Positions 47,737 to 55,987 of a DNA stretch of 64,000 nucleotides are shown here, piece after piece. Below the pieces are notes generated by a model, which was given only the letters and a program-made list of their open reading frames with translations, was not told the DNA's origin and ran no database searches. Position 1 is the first letter of the stretch. Each line of letters starts with the position of its first letter. Position numbers and translations under genes: made by a program. This stretch comes from an uncultured Ruminococcus sp. (lineage in GTDB: Bacteria; Bacillota; Clostridia; Oscillospirales; Ruminococcaceae): NCBI GenBank assembly GCA_902787825.1, contig CADAHS010000003.1, forward strand, positions 32,814 to 96,813, given 5' to 3'.

Positions 47737-48294
47737 GTGGACGACGAAAGCATTATCGAGATGTTTTTTGAGCGTGACGAAAAGGCTCTGGACGAAGTGG
47801 CAGGCAAGTACAATGCACTTTGTTCAAAAATAGCAATGAACATTCTTTGTGACGCAGGCGAAAGCGAAGAAGCTGTGAATGACACCTGGCTCAAGGCGTG
47901 GAAAACCATTCCTCCGACAAGACCCAAAAGCCTTGGGGCGTATCTTTCGGTCATAGTAAGAAACATCTCGCTTGACAGGTTCAGAAAGAAAAAAGCTGCC
48001 AAGCGCATTGATGACACACTTGTCAGCACACTCGATGAAGTCGCACAGATGCTGCCCGCCGACATGAATATTGAGCGCCGCACCGAGCAGCGTCAGCTTA
48101 TCGAGAGGATAAATCTCTTTCTTAAAAAGCTCCCCAAGGGTCAGCGTATTATTTTCGTAAGACGGTATTTTTACCTTGACAGCATTAAGGAGATCTCGCA
48201 GCGTTACGGATACACCGAAAGCAACATTACCGTAACGCTGACAAGGATACGCAAAAAGCTTGCAGCATTTCTTGAAAAGGAGGATCTGTTATGA
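47737..48294 (+). CDS. ECF-type RNA polymerase sigma factor
   Basis: 185 residues. Region 2: DEVAGKYNALCSKIAMNILC, then EEAVNDTWLKAWKTIPPTRP. Region 4: LDSIKEISQRYGYTESNITV. The start is GTG 47737 with AGGAGG seven bases upstream. It is followed with an ATGA overlap by its membrane anti-sigma gene and is divergent from the lipoprotein/ABC-2 operon. The shared promoter sequence on both sides makes it the likely activator of both units. Confidence 0.9.
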   Translation: MDDESIIEMFFERDEKALDEVAGKYNALCSKIAMNILCDAGESEEAVNDTWLKAWKTIPPTRPKSLGAYLSVIVRNISLDRFRKKKAAKRIDDTLVSTLDEVAQMLPADMNIERRTEQRQLIERINLFLKKLPKGQRIIFVRRYFYLDSIKEISQRYGYTESNITVTLTRIRKKLAAFLEKEDLL

Positions 48295-49283
48295 ATGACT
48301 GCAGAGAGTTGAAAGCACTTTCGCTTTTGTCGGGGATAGACGAAGACATGATAGACGAGGCACAAAACACAGAAAAAATCACGCTCATACAAAAAACAAA
48401 AAAATTCCCCCTGATGCTTGCAGCGGTGATAACTGTGCTGGTCGTGTCTGCTGTAAGCGTGACTGCGGCTGTGCAGGGGTACATCTCACACAGAAAAAAT
48501 GTTGAGCACGAATACACGAATCCAGCCTTTGTGGACGAACTTGAAAAGCGTCAGGGACAGCCGATAGTTGCACAGAATAAGCATTTGCGGCTGACGGTGG
48601 ACTCTATCATCTCCGACAAGATGTATATTCAGGCAACTGCTACTCTTGAAGGTCTTGACGAACAAGGCAAGGAGTACATCAGCAAGCACCTTTGTCTTAC
48701 CAAGGAGGATTTTGAAAGGCTCAAAGGCAGTGCGCATTCCTATCTGCCGCATATGGTCACAGATATAGACGGTGCAGATCAGACCGTCAGATTCAATCAG
48801 GGTGCAGACCTGATGTACGGTCAGCGTGGCGGACACACAGAAGGCTCGTTCACCTTCGGAGTTGCAAAGGCAAAGCTTATGGGCGCACAGACTGTTCATG
48901 TACGCTGCCTTGACTGGGACAGCATAGGTATCGGGCAGGGACTTGACGAGCTGAAAAAGGGGATATTTGAGGGGATAGAGTTTGACCTTCCCGTGCAGAC
49001 TAATTTCGACACTCTCACCCTTGCCGCAGATACACGATACTTCTATGTTTCAGAGGTTGGTTTTTACAATGATCTTGGCGGGTGGCATGACGATGAAAAT
49101 GTTGTGATCCACTACTCTGACGGCAGCGAAGAAACGGTCGACCTTGACCACTCAAATTCATTCGGCGAAAAACTGTTTGAGCTTGAAAAGATACAAAGCG
49201 TGGAATACATGGGCACAACATATATTGCAAAAGATATAGAAAAAGCAGAAAGCCCAACAGCAACACAACACCCGGGAGCATGA
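48291..49283 (+). CDS. Membrane anti-sigma factor (DUF4179-type)
   Basis: 330 residues. A cytoplasmic N-terminus (1-38) opens with LKALSLLSGIDEDMIDEAQN, followed by one helix (FPLMLAAVITVLVVSAVSVT) and an extracytoplasmic region of about 260 residues with the DUF4179-like pattern. Translation is coupled to the sigma gene (ATGA). It should sequester the sigma factor at the membrane. A terminator overlaps its stop codon. Confidence 0.8.
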   Translation: MNDCRELKALSLLSGIDEDMIDEAQNTEKITLIQKTKKFPLMLAAVITVLVVSAVSVTAAVQGYISHRKNVEHEYTNPAFVDELEKRQGQPIVAQNKHLRLTVDSIISDKMYIQATATLEGLDEQGKEYISKHLCLTKEDFERLKGSAHSYLPHMVTDIDGADQTVRFNQGADLMYGQRGGHTEGSFTFGVAKAKLMGAQTVHVRCLDWDSIGIGQGLDELKKGIFEGIEFDLPVQTNFDTLTLAADTRYFYVSEVGFYNDLGGWHDDENVVIHYSDGSEETVDLDHSNSFGEKLFELEKIQSVEYMGTTYIAKDIEKAESPTATQHPGA

Positions 49284-49297
49284 CTCCCGGGTGTTTT
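49267..49297 (+). terminator. Terminator overlapping the anti-sigma stop codon
   Basis: AACACCCGGGAG / CTCCCGGGTGTT with loop CATGA that contains the TGA stop, followed by TTT. Confidence 0.88.
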
Positions 49298-49315
49298 TAT
49301 GTATTATGATATAAC

Positions 49316-49439
49316 CACGACTTATGACCCCGCCTCTTAGGCGGCGGTCATCTTAGTCTTTCGGTGGTGGGAATGAATCCCCCACCGAAACCCTAAGCGG
49401 CTAACGCCCAGTCGTGCTTGAATGACGGGGCGATGCCCC
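49316..49439. ncRNA. Multi-branched structured element, possibly an IS605-type omega-RNA relic
   Basis: A closing stem CACGACT / AGTCGTG (49316-49322, 49410-49416) encloses a GC-rich stem (GACCCCGCCTC with GGCGGCGGTC) and a long stem (CTTAG-TTTCGGTGG with CCACCGAAA-CTAAG) around GGGAATGAATCCCC. A further hairpin GGGGC / GCCCC follows (49427-49439). No ORF explains it. Elements like this occur at ends of IS200/IS605 TnpB transposons. No tnpB is present, so the assignment is tentative. Confidence 0.35.
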
Positions 49440-50090
49440 TTATTGAACCTTTCCGTCGCTTATCTCGATAGTGCGTGTGCACTGCGCAGCTATCTCACTG
49501 TCGTGGGTGACGATGATGACGGTCTTGTTCTGCTCTTGGTTGAGCCTTTTTAGCAGGTTCATTACCTCCTCGCCCGAGGCTTTGTCAAGGTTGCCCGTAG
49601 GCTCATCGCAGAGTATCACATCGGGGTCGTTTATCAGCGCACGGGCTATCGCTGCCCTTTGCTGCTGACCTCCCGACATCTCGGACGGGTAATGCTTTAC
49701 TCGGTCGGTAATATCAAGTGCGGAATAGAGGTCGCCCTCGGCTGTTTCTTTTTTCTTGGCAAGCTTTGCAGGGAAAAGCACATTTTCCTCTGCGGTCAGC
49801 TCTGGGATAAGGTCAAAAAACTGGAATACAAAGCCGATATTTTTGAGTCTAAACTCGGAAAGCTTGGTATCGTTCATCGTGCTTAGATCTTGGTCGTTGT
49901 AAAAGACTTTTCCCTCGGTGGCTTTGTCAAGCCCGCCGAGCAGGTTGAGAAGCGTGCTTTTGCCGCTGCCGGACTTGCCGATGATAGCGACCATTTCGCC
50001 GTCCTTTATAGTTATATCAACGCCTGCAAGCGCCGTGACCTTGCCCTCGCCCTTGCCGTAGGTCTTGGTGAGGTTTCGTGTTTTTATCAT
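49440..50090 (-). CDS. ABC transporter ATP-binding protein (MacB/BceA-like)
   Basis: 216 residues. Walker A GKSGSGKS (38-45), signature MSGGQ (138-142), Walker [11 protein letters not shown]. The ATG at 50090 overlaps the stop of the sigma-permease gene (ATGA) and has GGGAGG eight bases upstream; the longer frame to 50228 is only overlap. It energises the fused permease encoded upstream. Confidence 0.93.
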   Translation of the reverse strand: MIKTRNLTKTYGKGEGKVTALAGVDITIKDGEMVAIIGKSGSGKSTLLNLLGGLDKATEGKVFYNDQDLSTMNDTKLSEFRLKNIGFVFQFFDLIPELTAEENVLFPAKLAKKKETAEGDLYSALDITDRVKHYPSEMSGGQQQRAAIARALINDPDVILCDEPTGNLDKASGEEVMNLLKRLNQEQNKTVIIVTHDSEIAAQCTRTIEISDGKVQ

Positions 50091-53000
50091 CTGCGTTTCC
50101 TCCCTTTGCTGATAGAATATGCTATGTTGCTGCCGAAGCCGCCGACCGATTTTCGTGTGAGCAGAATGGTTATCATACACATCACGGCGCATATGATGAG
50201 CGTCGGTATCAGGACGTTGTTGAACCACATCTGAAATTCGGTCATATAATATAATTTCAGGTTACCTGCTTTGATCTGAGTAACGTTGTAGTCAGAAAAA
50301 AACGAGTTGTAGGCATCATCTATTTCAGGTCCGGGGTGCGCCTGATTGAACTCAGCGGCTTTTTGCGCTATATCATTAATAATTCCCTCGGCTTTGTTGT
50401 ATGCGTGCAGCATCACGCTCTGCGTTATGCGGATAAGTCCGTAGGCGATAGCAGCTGCAAACAGCGGTATGCGCACGCTGTCGAGCATCAGTCTGCGGCG
50501 CAGCTTTTTCAGCGGTGTACCTATGGCTCGCATAACGCTTATCTGGTACTCCTTCATTCGTATCTTCATACCGATGCCGTTGAAATATGCCGCAAAGCCC
50601 AGCAGCGACATCACGAATATCAGCAGTCCGAGCGAGCCGTAGAATGCAGCGTTGTGCACAAAGATGTCGTGCTTTTGCTTTTCAAGAGATTTGACACGCA
50701 GACCTGTGTTCATCGGCAACAGCTTGCCTATCTCCTCCCGAGCTATGATCTCTGTGTAGGACGCACCATGCAGACCGAGCGCCTTTGCACCTGAAACTGT
50801 CGTGAGCAAATTGAAATCGTCGCCCGAGCTGATAGTGTATTCTGCCATATTATCCATATCTCCGGAGCGCTTGACAAGTGCGCCTATCCTTACATTTACC
50901 TCAGTCACCTCGTTAATGCCAAAGCCGTTTTCCGTGGTCGCTGAGATAAGCTTTATCGTATCGCCCGATTTAAGCGACGGCTCAAAGTGGCCGTAAACGT
51001 ATATCATTTCCTCGCCCGACATTATCTTATCTATGTTTATCTCTCCGCTTGTCACATAGTCTTTGAGTTTTTCTATCGTTGCCTTGTCTGCAAGCGAGGT
51101 CTTGCATTTGTACAGCGGCTCTTTTTTGTCATAGAATTCTTTGCCCTGTTCGGTGGACATCTTGTAGAAATAGTCCTTGACCTCCTGAGATTCCCACGAA
51201 ACAGGCCGAGGCAGCTCGGTTTTTGAACTTATCACTGTCTGCGGCAAAACGCCCTTTGAATAGCTGTCGCCCAGCTTGTCGGCAGTTTCGTCATCAATGC
51301 CTGCGGCCTCGCCGAGATTTATCAGCATTGGCATATTCCCCTCGTTTATCACCTTTTTTTCTGCACGGTAATACTCATTTACGTTTTCTTCCTCAAAATC
51401 GAACCTCTGTGTCATACTGAATGGATCACCGAATGTTGTATCCAGCGTTGTGCGGAACGTTCCGTCATTGTCAAAGCTGCCAATGGTCGGTCTGAAAAGC
51501 ATATACCCAAACAGCGTACCGAAGATTATCAGCGTAAGCGACATCGTCTGGAGCACGGTGACTGCATGGTTGCGCATCACCTTTGCAAAGCATCTGCGCA
51601 CCGAGCCTGCCTTTCGTCTTTTGAGCTTGGGAACCCTCACACGCTGCATAAGTGCAGCCAGAACATAACCCACAAGCAGAACACCTGCGGCGATAAGTGC
51701 AGACCACATAAACGGATCGGGGCAGAGAAAGCGGTCATACTCGTTGTGTGAAAAGCCCGAGAATTTGGTCATTTCAAGCACCCTGACCTGATACTCGTAT
51801 ATTCCCATATGCACACAGATGCCGGCAGCGATACCGATAACAGTCTGAACAATACCGAGGAATATGTACTCAATAGCGTACATCACCCGTATCCTGCGTT
51901 TTGACATACCGATGCGGCGCAGCATAGAGATAGTATTCTCACGCTCGATAAAGATGTTTCGCATCACGGCAATGACCGACAGTATGGAAATTATTATAGC
52001 TGCGCCGTAAAGGAGAAACTTTGTGTATATCTGCTCGTGGAATTTGCCTTGATAACAAGAGATAGCCTCATTGTGGTGATCCTTGAAGAACCATCCGTAA
52101 TCTCTGCTGAAAGACTCTCTTTCATATTCTGTTTCATCGGCGATCCTATCCATTACCTTCTTTAAACCGTTATCAAAGGTTGCAAGACTGAAATTATCAT
52201 TATCAAACGATGCTCTGTTCAGTCCGCTGATCTTATCTATCATAACAAGCGTGTATTCGGGCGTTTGCTCTTCATCAGGACTGACAAACATAAGAGGTAT
52301 ATAGTATTCTTTGTCGAACTGCGATTTGTCCTCTATCCAGTAGTTGCCCTGCTTGTTTTCGTCATCTCGGATCCTGGAGCCTTCACGGCTCCAGCCATAC
52401 GAACGTTCCCATTTTTCTGAGGTTTCCCTGTCGTCAAAAATTATGCCGACGAGCGTGAATGTGCCCTTGTCAAGAGTTATCTCATCGCCGACCTTGCCAA
52501 AAAATCCGAAGTTGGTCAGCACCTGACGGTCAATGGCTATCTCGCCTTTTTTCTGCGGCAGCCTACCTGCCTCCATAGGGATATGTGCAAGGTTCTCAGG
52601 ATCGTCAAGAGAGCCGTACTCATACCTGATATTGCCCACGCCCATCACACCAAGCACGTTCATTCTGCCCGTGACGGTGTCCTCGCCCGTGAGAATGTCG
52701 ATAACGTCTTGGTGCTCTGTCGTAGTGAGAAATTCGTAGTGACCCTCCCTATTGTACTTTTCGTCTATCGTCCTGATAAATTCCTGCCGCAGAGTGAGCA
52801 GCGCACAGCACACAACAGCACAAAGCAGCACCCCCGAAAAAAGCAGTGCGGCAAGGCTTTTCTTGTGCCTGCGCCAATATTTGAAGGTAAAGAGGGTAAG
52901 CTCCTTTGCGGTGCCGCCGCTTAACTTGCTCAAGGTCACGGGAACTGCGGCTGCTGCGCCCAATGCTGCCGCCGTGCCTGCTGCGCCCGTCAGAAGCCCT

Positions 53001-53614
53001 GCATTTTCGAGATTTGCAAGCACTGCACTTAGTGGAACTGCCGAGAAAAGCGAGCCTTTGCCGATAAGCTTTTCGATCTTGCTGCGCAGCTTTTTACGGG
53101 CTGTATGGAGTTTCTGGGCAGCATTATTCTTATTCGTGCCGATGACCTTGGCGACCTCGGCGACCGAAAGGTTGTCGTAATAGTAAAGGATTATCACCGA
53201 ACGCATATCGGGCGGCAGGGAGTCGATTATCGTCTGGAGCTGCTGCTTTGTCTGCTCGTTGACAGCGTAGTCATCGGGAAGGAAAAGAGGCTCTCCAAGC
53301 GTAGCAAATTCAGCTGCATCGTCAAGGCATTTTCGGTCAAGTGCGGTTTTCTTATTGTAGTCCATACACATGTGATAGGCAATGCAGTAAAGCCAGCCAA
53401 CGAAGGATTCGCTTGAATGCAGCTCGCTTATGTGCTCCATTGCCGAACAAAAGGTCTCGGCGGTGATATCCTCAGCTGCATCGGACGATTTTACATTTTG
53501 CTTTGCAAAGTAATAGACTTTTGGGTAAAACTCCTTATACAGCTTTTCAAATGCCGTTTTATTACCCTGCCTCGCTTTTTCTGCAAGCTCGGTAATTTCA
53601 TTTTTGTTCATCAT
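50087..53614 (-). CDS. ECF sigma factor fused to an FtsX-like ABC permease
   Basis: 1175 residues. Residues 1-175 form a complete ECF sigma factor (FEKLYKEFYPKVYYFAKQNV, AAEDITAETFCSAMEHISEL; region 4 LSVAEVAKVIGTNKNNAAQK). A short hydrophobic Ala-rich linker (about 190-225) leads to a double-repeat FtsX permease: TM near 250-270, helix clusters near 540-680 and 1010-1160, with coupling motifs ISMLRRIGMSKRRIRV and ISVMRAIGTPLKKLRR. In the related operon at 14334/11395 sigma-sensor and permease are separate genes. ATG 53614 has AGGAG seven bases upstream. A sequencing frameshift cannot explain it, since the frame is continuous. Confidence 0.85.
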   Translation of the reverse strand: MMNKNEITELAEKARQGNKTAFEKLYKEFYPKVYYFAKQNVKSSDAAEDITAETFCSAMEHISELHSSESFVGWLYCIAYHMCMDYNKKTALDRKCLDDAAEFATLGEPLFLPDDYAVNEQTKQQLQTIIDSLPPDMRSVIILYYYDNLSVAEVAKVIGTNKNNAAQKLHTARKKLRSKIEKLIGKGSLFSAVPLSAVLANLENAGLLTGAAGTAAALGAAAAVPVTLSKLSGGTAKELTLFTFKYWRRHKKSLAALLFSGVLLCAVVCCALLTLRQEFIRTIDEKYNREGHYEFLTTTEHQDVIDILTGEDTVTGRMNVLGVMGVGNIRYEYGSLDDPENLAHIPMEAGRLPQKKGEIAIDRQVLTNFGFFGKVGDEITLDKGTFTLVGIIFDDRETSEKWERSYGWSREGSRIRDDENKQGNYWIEDKSQFDKEYYIPLMFVSPDEEQTPEYTLVMIDKISGLNRASFDNDNFSLATFDNGLKKVMDRIADETEYERESFSRDYGWFFKDHHNEAISCYQGKFHEQIYTKFLLYGAAIIISILSVIAVMRNIFIERENTISMLRRIGMSKRRIRVMYAIEYIFLGIVQTVIGIAAGICVHMGIYEYQVRVLEMTKFSGFSHNEYDRFLCPDPFMWSALIAAGVLLVGYVLAALMQRVRVPKLKRRKAGSVRRCFAKVMRNHAVTVLQTMSLTLIIFGTLFGYMLFRPTIGSFDNDGTFRTTLDTTFGDPFSMTQRFDFEEENVNEYYRAEKKVINEGNMPMLINLGEAAGIDDETADKLGDSYSKGVLPQTVISSKTELPRPVSWESQEVKDYFYKMSTEQGKEFYDKKEPLYKCKTSLADKATIEKLKDYVTSGEINIDKIMSGEEMIYVYGHFEPSLKSGDTIKLISATTENGFGINEVTEVNVRIGALVKRSGDMDNMAEYTISSGDDFNLLTTVSGAKALGLHGASYTEIIAREEIGKLLPMNTGLRVKSLEKQKHDIFVHNAAFYGSLGLLIFVMSLLGFAAYFNGIGMKIRMKEYQISVMRAIGTPLKKLRRRLMLDSVRIPLFAAAIAYGLIRITQSVMLHAYNKAEGIINDIAQKAAEFNQAHPGPEIDDAYNSFFSDYNVTQIKAGNLKLYYMTEFQMWFNNVLIPTLIICAVMCMITILLTRKSVGGFGSNIAYSISKGRKRR

Positions 53615-53738
53615 TTTGTGTCTCCTCATTTTTTGAAAATACCCGTTCGTAAATGCGCGCCTCACGTTCAGCGTCGCCCGAATCGGTGTCAAGCTGAGTA
53701 AGCAGCCAGACTATGAAGCTGTCCAGATCCATTTGCAT
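53598..53738 (-). CDS. Small protein preceding and overlapping the sigma-permease gene (46 aa)
   Basis: ATG 53738 with AAAGGAG six bases upstream. The product begins MQMDLDSFIVWLLTQLDTDS and ends in a charged tail. It overlaps the sigma-permease start by 17 bases, and the ribosome site of that gene lies inside it. It has the same position as the 59-aa ORF at 16024 without obvious sequence likeness. Confidence 0.55.
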   Translation of the reverse strand: MQMDLDSFIVWLLTQLDTDSGDAEREARIYERVFSKNEETQNDEQK

Positions 53739-53877
53739 AGCATACTCCTTTCAGTAAAAAGCATCTGAAAACATAGACTGAAAACGAGAGCTATCATTAG
53801 TGCTTTTGCGGCATTTTCTGCGTAATGCACAAACAGATATCGCTCCATTTGTGCAGGATAGACATTATGTTATTTAC

Positions 53878-53906
53878 AATATATCACACTTATGTCATTT
53901 CTGCAA
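53878..53906 (-). promoter_or_regulatory. Promoter of the sigma-permease operon
   Basis: On the minus strand TTGCAG (53906-53901), 17 bases, TATATT (53883-53878). Confidence 0.5.
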
Positions 53907-53943
53907 TCGCTGTCTTTTACCAGCTTCTTTTATCTATTTCCGA

Positions 53944-53973
53944 TATGACACACCTTATGACACCGATATGACA
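53944..53973. repeat. Three direct repeats TATGACA at 11-12-bp spacing
   Basis: TATGACA starts at 53944, 53956 and 53967, 38-67 bases upstream of the -35 at 53901 when read toward the sigma-permease operon. Helix-phased spacing suggests binding of a dimeric activator. Confidence 0.6.
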
Positions 53974-54080
53974 GTTGTGCGCATCTCTGAATTTTTCTGC
54001 TGAGCCTTGACGCACATTTTCAACTGCGCTATAATTACAACCCGGACAGCAGCAAAGGCGACATTCCATGGAGATAATGT

Positions 54081-54395
54081 TTGCCGATAGTATTAAATGC
54101 TCAAGGACTCTTTGCTTTATCCAAAGCGGCAACTGCTCTGTGCGAACTGCTCTACCGCAAGTACGGCGGACAATACTTTCTGAACAGAGTGACCCGTGAC
54201 CTTGTTCAGCACACAGAGGAATTGATGACTTTGGGAGTGAGATTCACCTCACGGCGCAGCCACGGCAGCAGGATAATATCACTCGAATATGACATCTCGG
54301 GTGACGCTAAGTCGGGCGCTCTGCTGTACAGCGAGGTGGAGAACTCTACCGGCACCCCAAATCCACCAAAGGCTTTACCTATGGTATCTGCGTGA
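54081..54395 (+). CDS. Uncertain ORF, probable mobile-element remnant
   Basis: An open frame of 104 codons with NAQGLFALSKAATALCELLY and VQHTEELMTLGVRFTSRRSH. No good ribosome site is seen for its start and no family is recognised. It lies just before repeats and sequence typical of integrative-element backbones, so it may be the end of a lost transfer gene. Confidence 0.3.
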   Translation: MPIVLNAQGLFALSKAATALCELLYRKYGGQYFLNRVTRDLVQHTEELMTLGVRFTSRRSHGSRIISLEYDISGDAKSGALLYSEVENSTGTPNPPKALPMVSA

Positions 54396-55261
54396 GGCAG
54401 GTAAGCCTCATTGGGTGACGGTAACTGCCCGTTTGGGTGACGGTAGGGTGACGGTAACTTTGAAAATACAAACGCTGTGAGCCGATTTGTGCCCGCTCTC
54501 TCCCCCGTTGGACAAACTATCCAAGCCGCAACCCGAAAACGCCGCACAGGGCAACGTGGCGCAAGTGTGAGCGAATGACAGGGCAAGGAACTCTCGCCGC
54601 AGGAGTTTACTATCTGTATAGTAACTTCCAATTTGCAGAAAAGACAAAACCCCGAGTCTGAACGCTTTGCGGCTCATGAGTGCCGAATAAAACTGTTCCA
54701 AGTATCAGTCGGCAGGTCAAGCCACACAGTATTTTTCTCTCTTCTGCGAATGATAGCGAAGAAAGAAAGGGGCAATTTGAGGGGTGCAAACGGCAGTCCG
54801 AAGAATGCTCTGATTCTGGACACGCCAGCATCGCAGGCGGCAGTCCGCCACCGCCCGCTTCACTGGCTCGGGGCGTACCCCGTGAACCCCCTTGGATCAT
54901 TGGCAGAAAAGAATATGTCTGAACTGATAATACGGCAGTTTTGAGTACAGCCCAATTCTGCTCGATTTGAAGGCTTTTATAGCTTTGCAGGAAAAAGCAC
55001 GGCGTCATTCGCCGCCGCACGCCTCACTTCGACGAGCAAAGCTCGGCGTGTTTGCGAGAGAATCTGCGAAAGGAGAATTGGAGTCAAAATCGAATAATTG
55101 CAAAAGCACCGACGTCAAAAATTGAAAATTCAGCCTCTTTCGGCGGTGGTGCGAGGTGATTCGATGGAGTCACGAGCAGTTTCAGAAGGAACTAAAAATA
55201 TGTGTTGTAACTCTTAACAACGAAAATATAATCAAAAAGAAATGAAAGGAAGAATGATAAA
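54396..55261. other. Integrative-element backbone remnant without intact genes
   Basis: It contains three GGGTGACGGTA repeats (54413, 54435, 54446; 11-bp phase), GC-rich segments with short palindromes (54530-54600, 55010-55050) and frames broken by stops. The character is that of the region before xis/int in Tn1549-like elements. An oriT might lie here but I cannot define it. Confidence 0.4.
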
Positions 55262-55789
55262 ATGAAAGAAACCAATTTGACATCACAGCAAGTGTTTGAA
55301 AGAATGCTGCCGTGCAGAGATGACAGCGACAGAGCCGAACAGTTTGCCAAGCTCAATGAAAAGTGGAGAGAGCTGTTCACCAAGCTCTCAAAAGATCTGA
55401 CCGATGAGCAGAGAATTATGTTTGAAACTCTGCTCGATGTGCAGCTCCGGCAGAACGACATCGTCAACAGAGAGACATACTTAACAGGTTTCAAAAACGG
55501 TGCAAGAATGATGTTTGAAATGTTCGAGCAGGACAGTCAATTCGGTTACGGACAGAATCGTCCTGTGCTTGATAAGACTAACTTCATTGACGAAAGCTGT
55601 CTGCCTAACAAGAAACTTCCTACGATGTTGACTATCAAGGAGGCAGCAAAACAGGTCCCCGGATTTACCGAATATCAGATCCGCAGGCTGTGCAAATCGG
55701 GTGAGCTGCCTTGCGTCTTTGCCGGCAGGAAAATGCTTATCAATCGTGACAATCTGTACAAATATCTCTACGGCGAATCAGTTGAGTAG
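55262..55789 (+). CDS. Excisionase-type HTH protein with helical N-terminal domain
   Basis: 175 residues. The N-terminal 100 residues are helical (DRAEQFAKLNEKWRELFTKL, resembling DUF6809-type proteins). The C-terminal part is a MerR-like excisionase HTH (LTIKEAAKQVPGFTEYQIRR, then LCKSGELPCVFAGRKMLINR). ATG 55262 has AAGGAAG. It precedes the integrase gene by 200 bases and should direct excision of the element ending at 57311-57367. Confidence 0.78.
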   Translation: MKETNLTSQQVFERMLPCRDDSDRAEQFAKLNEKWRELFTKLSKDLTDEQRIMFETLLDVQLRQNDIVNRETYLTGFKNGARMMFEMFEQDSQFGYGQNRPVLDKTNFIDESCLPNKKLPTMLTIKEAAKQVPGFTEYQIRRLCKSGELPCVFAGRKMLINRDNLYKYLYGESVE

Positions 55790-55987
55790 TCACAAAAAAA
55801 TATGTTGTGAAACTTAATTCGCAGGCTTCGTGATAGCTATTCCCGTAAGTCTGTGATATGCTGCATAGTAAGCGACATAAGATTTTTCACATAGACCGCT
55901 TGCAGATGCCATGCTTTATGCAGCTGTAAGTGGGATATGTCAGAAAAATCATGTCGGTTACTATGCAAGCGAAAGGAGGGAAAAACT

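Noticed and set aside
54396-55261. Defined oriT or relaxase remnant
   Set aside because: Composition and repeats suggest an element backbone, but I could not identify a nick-site motif or relaxase residues.
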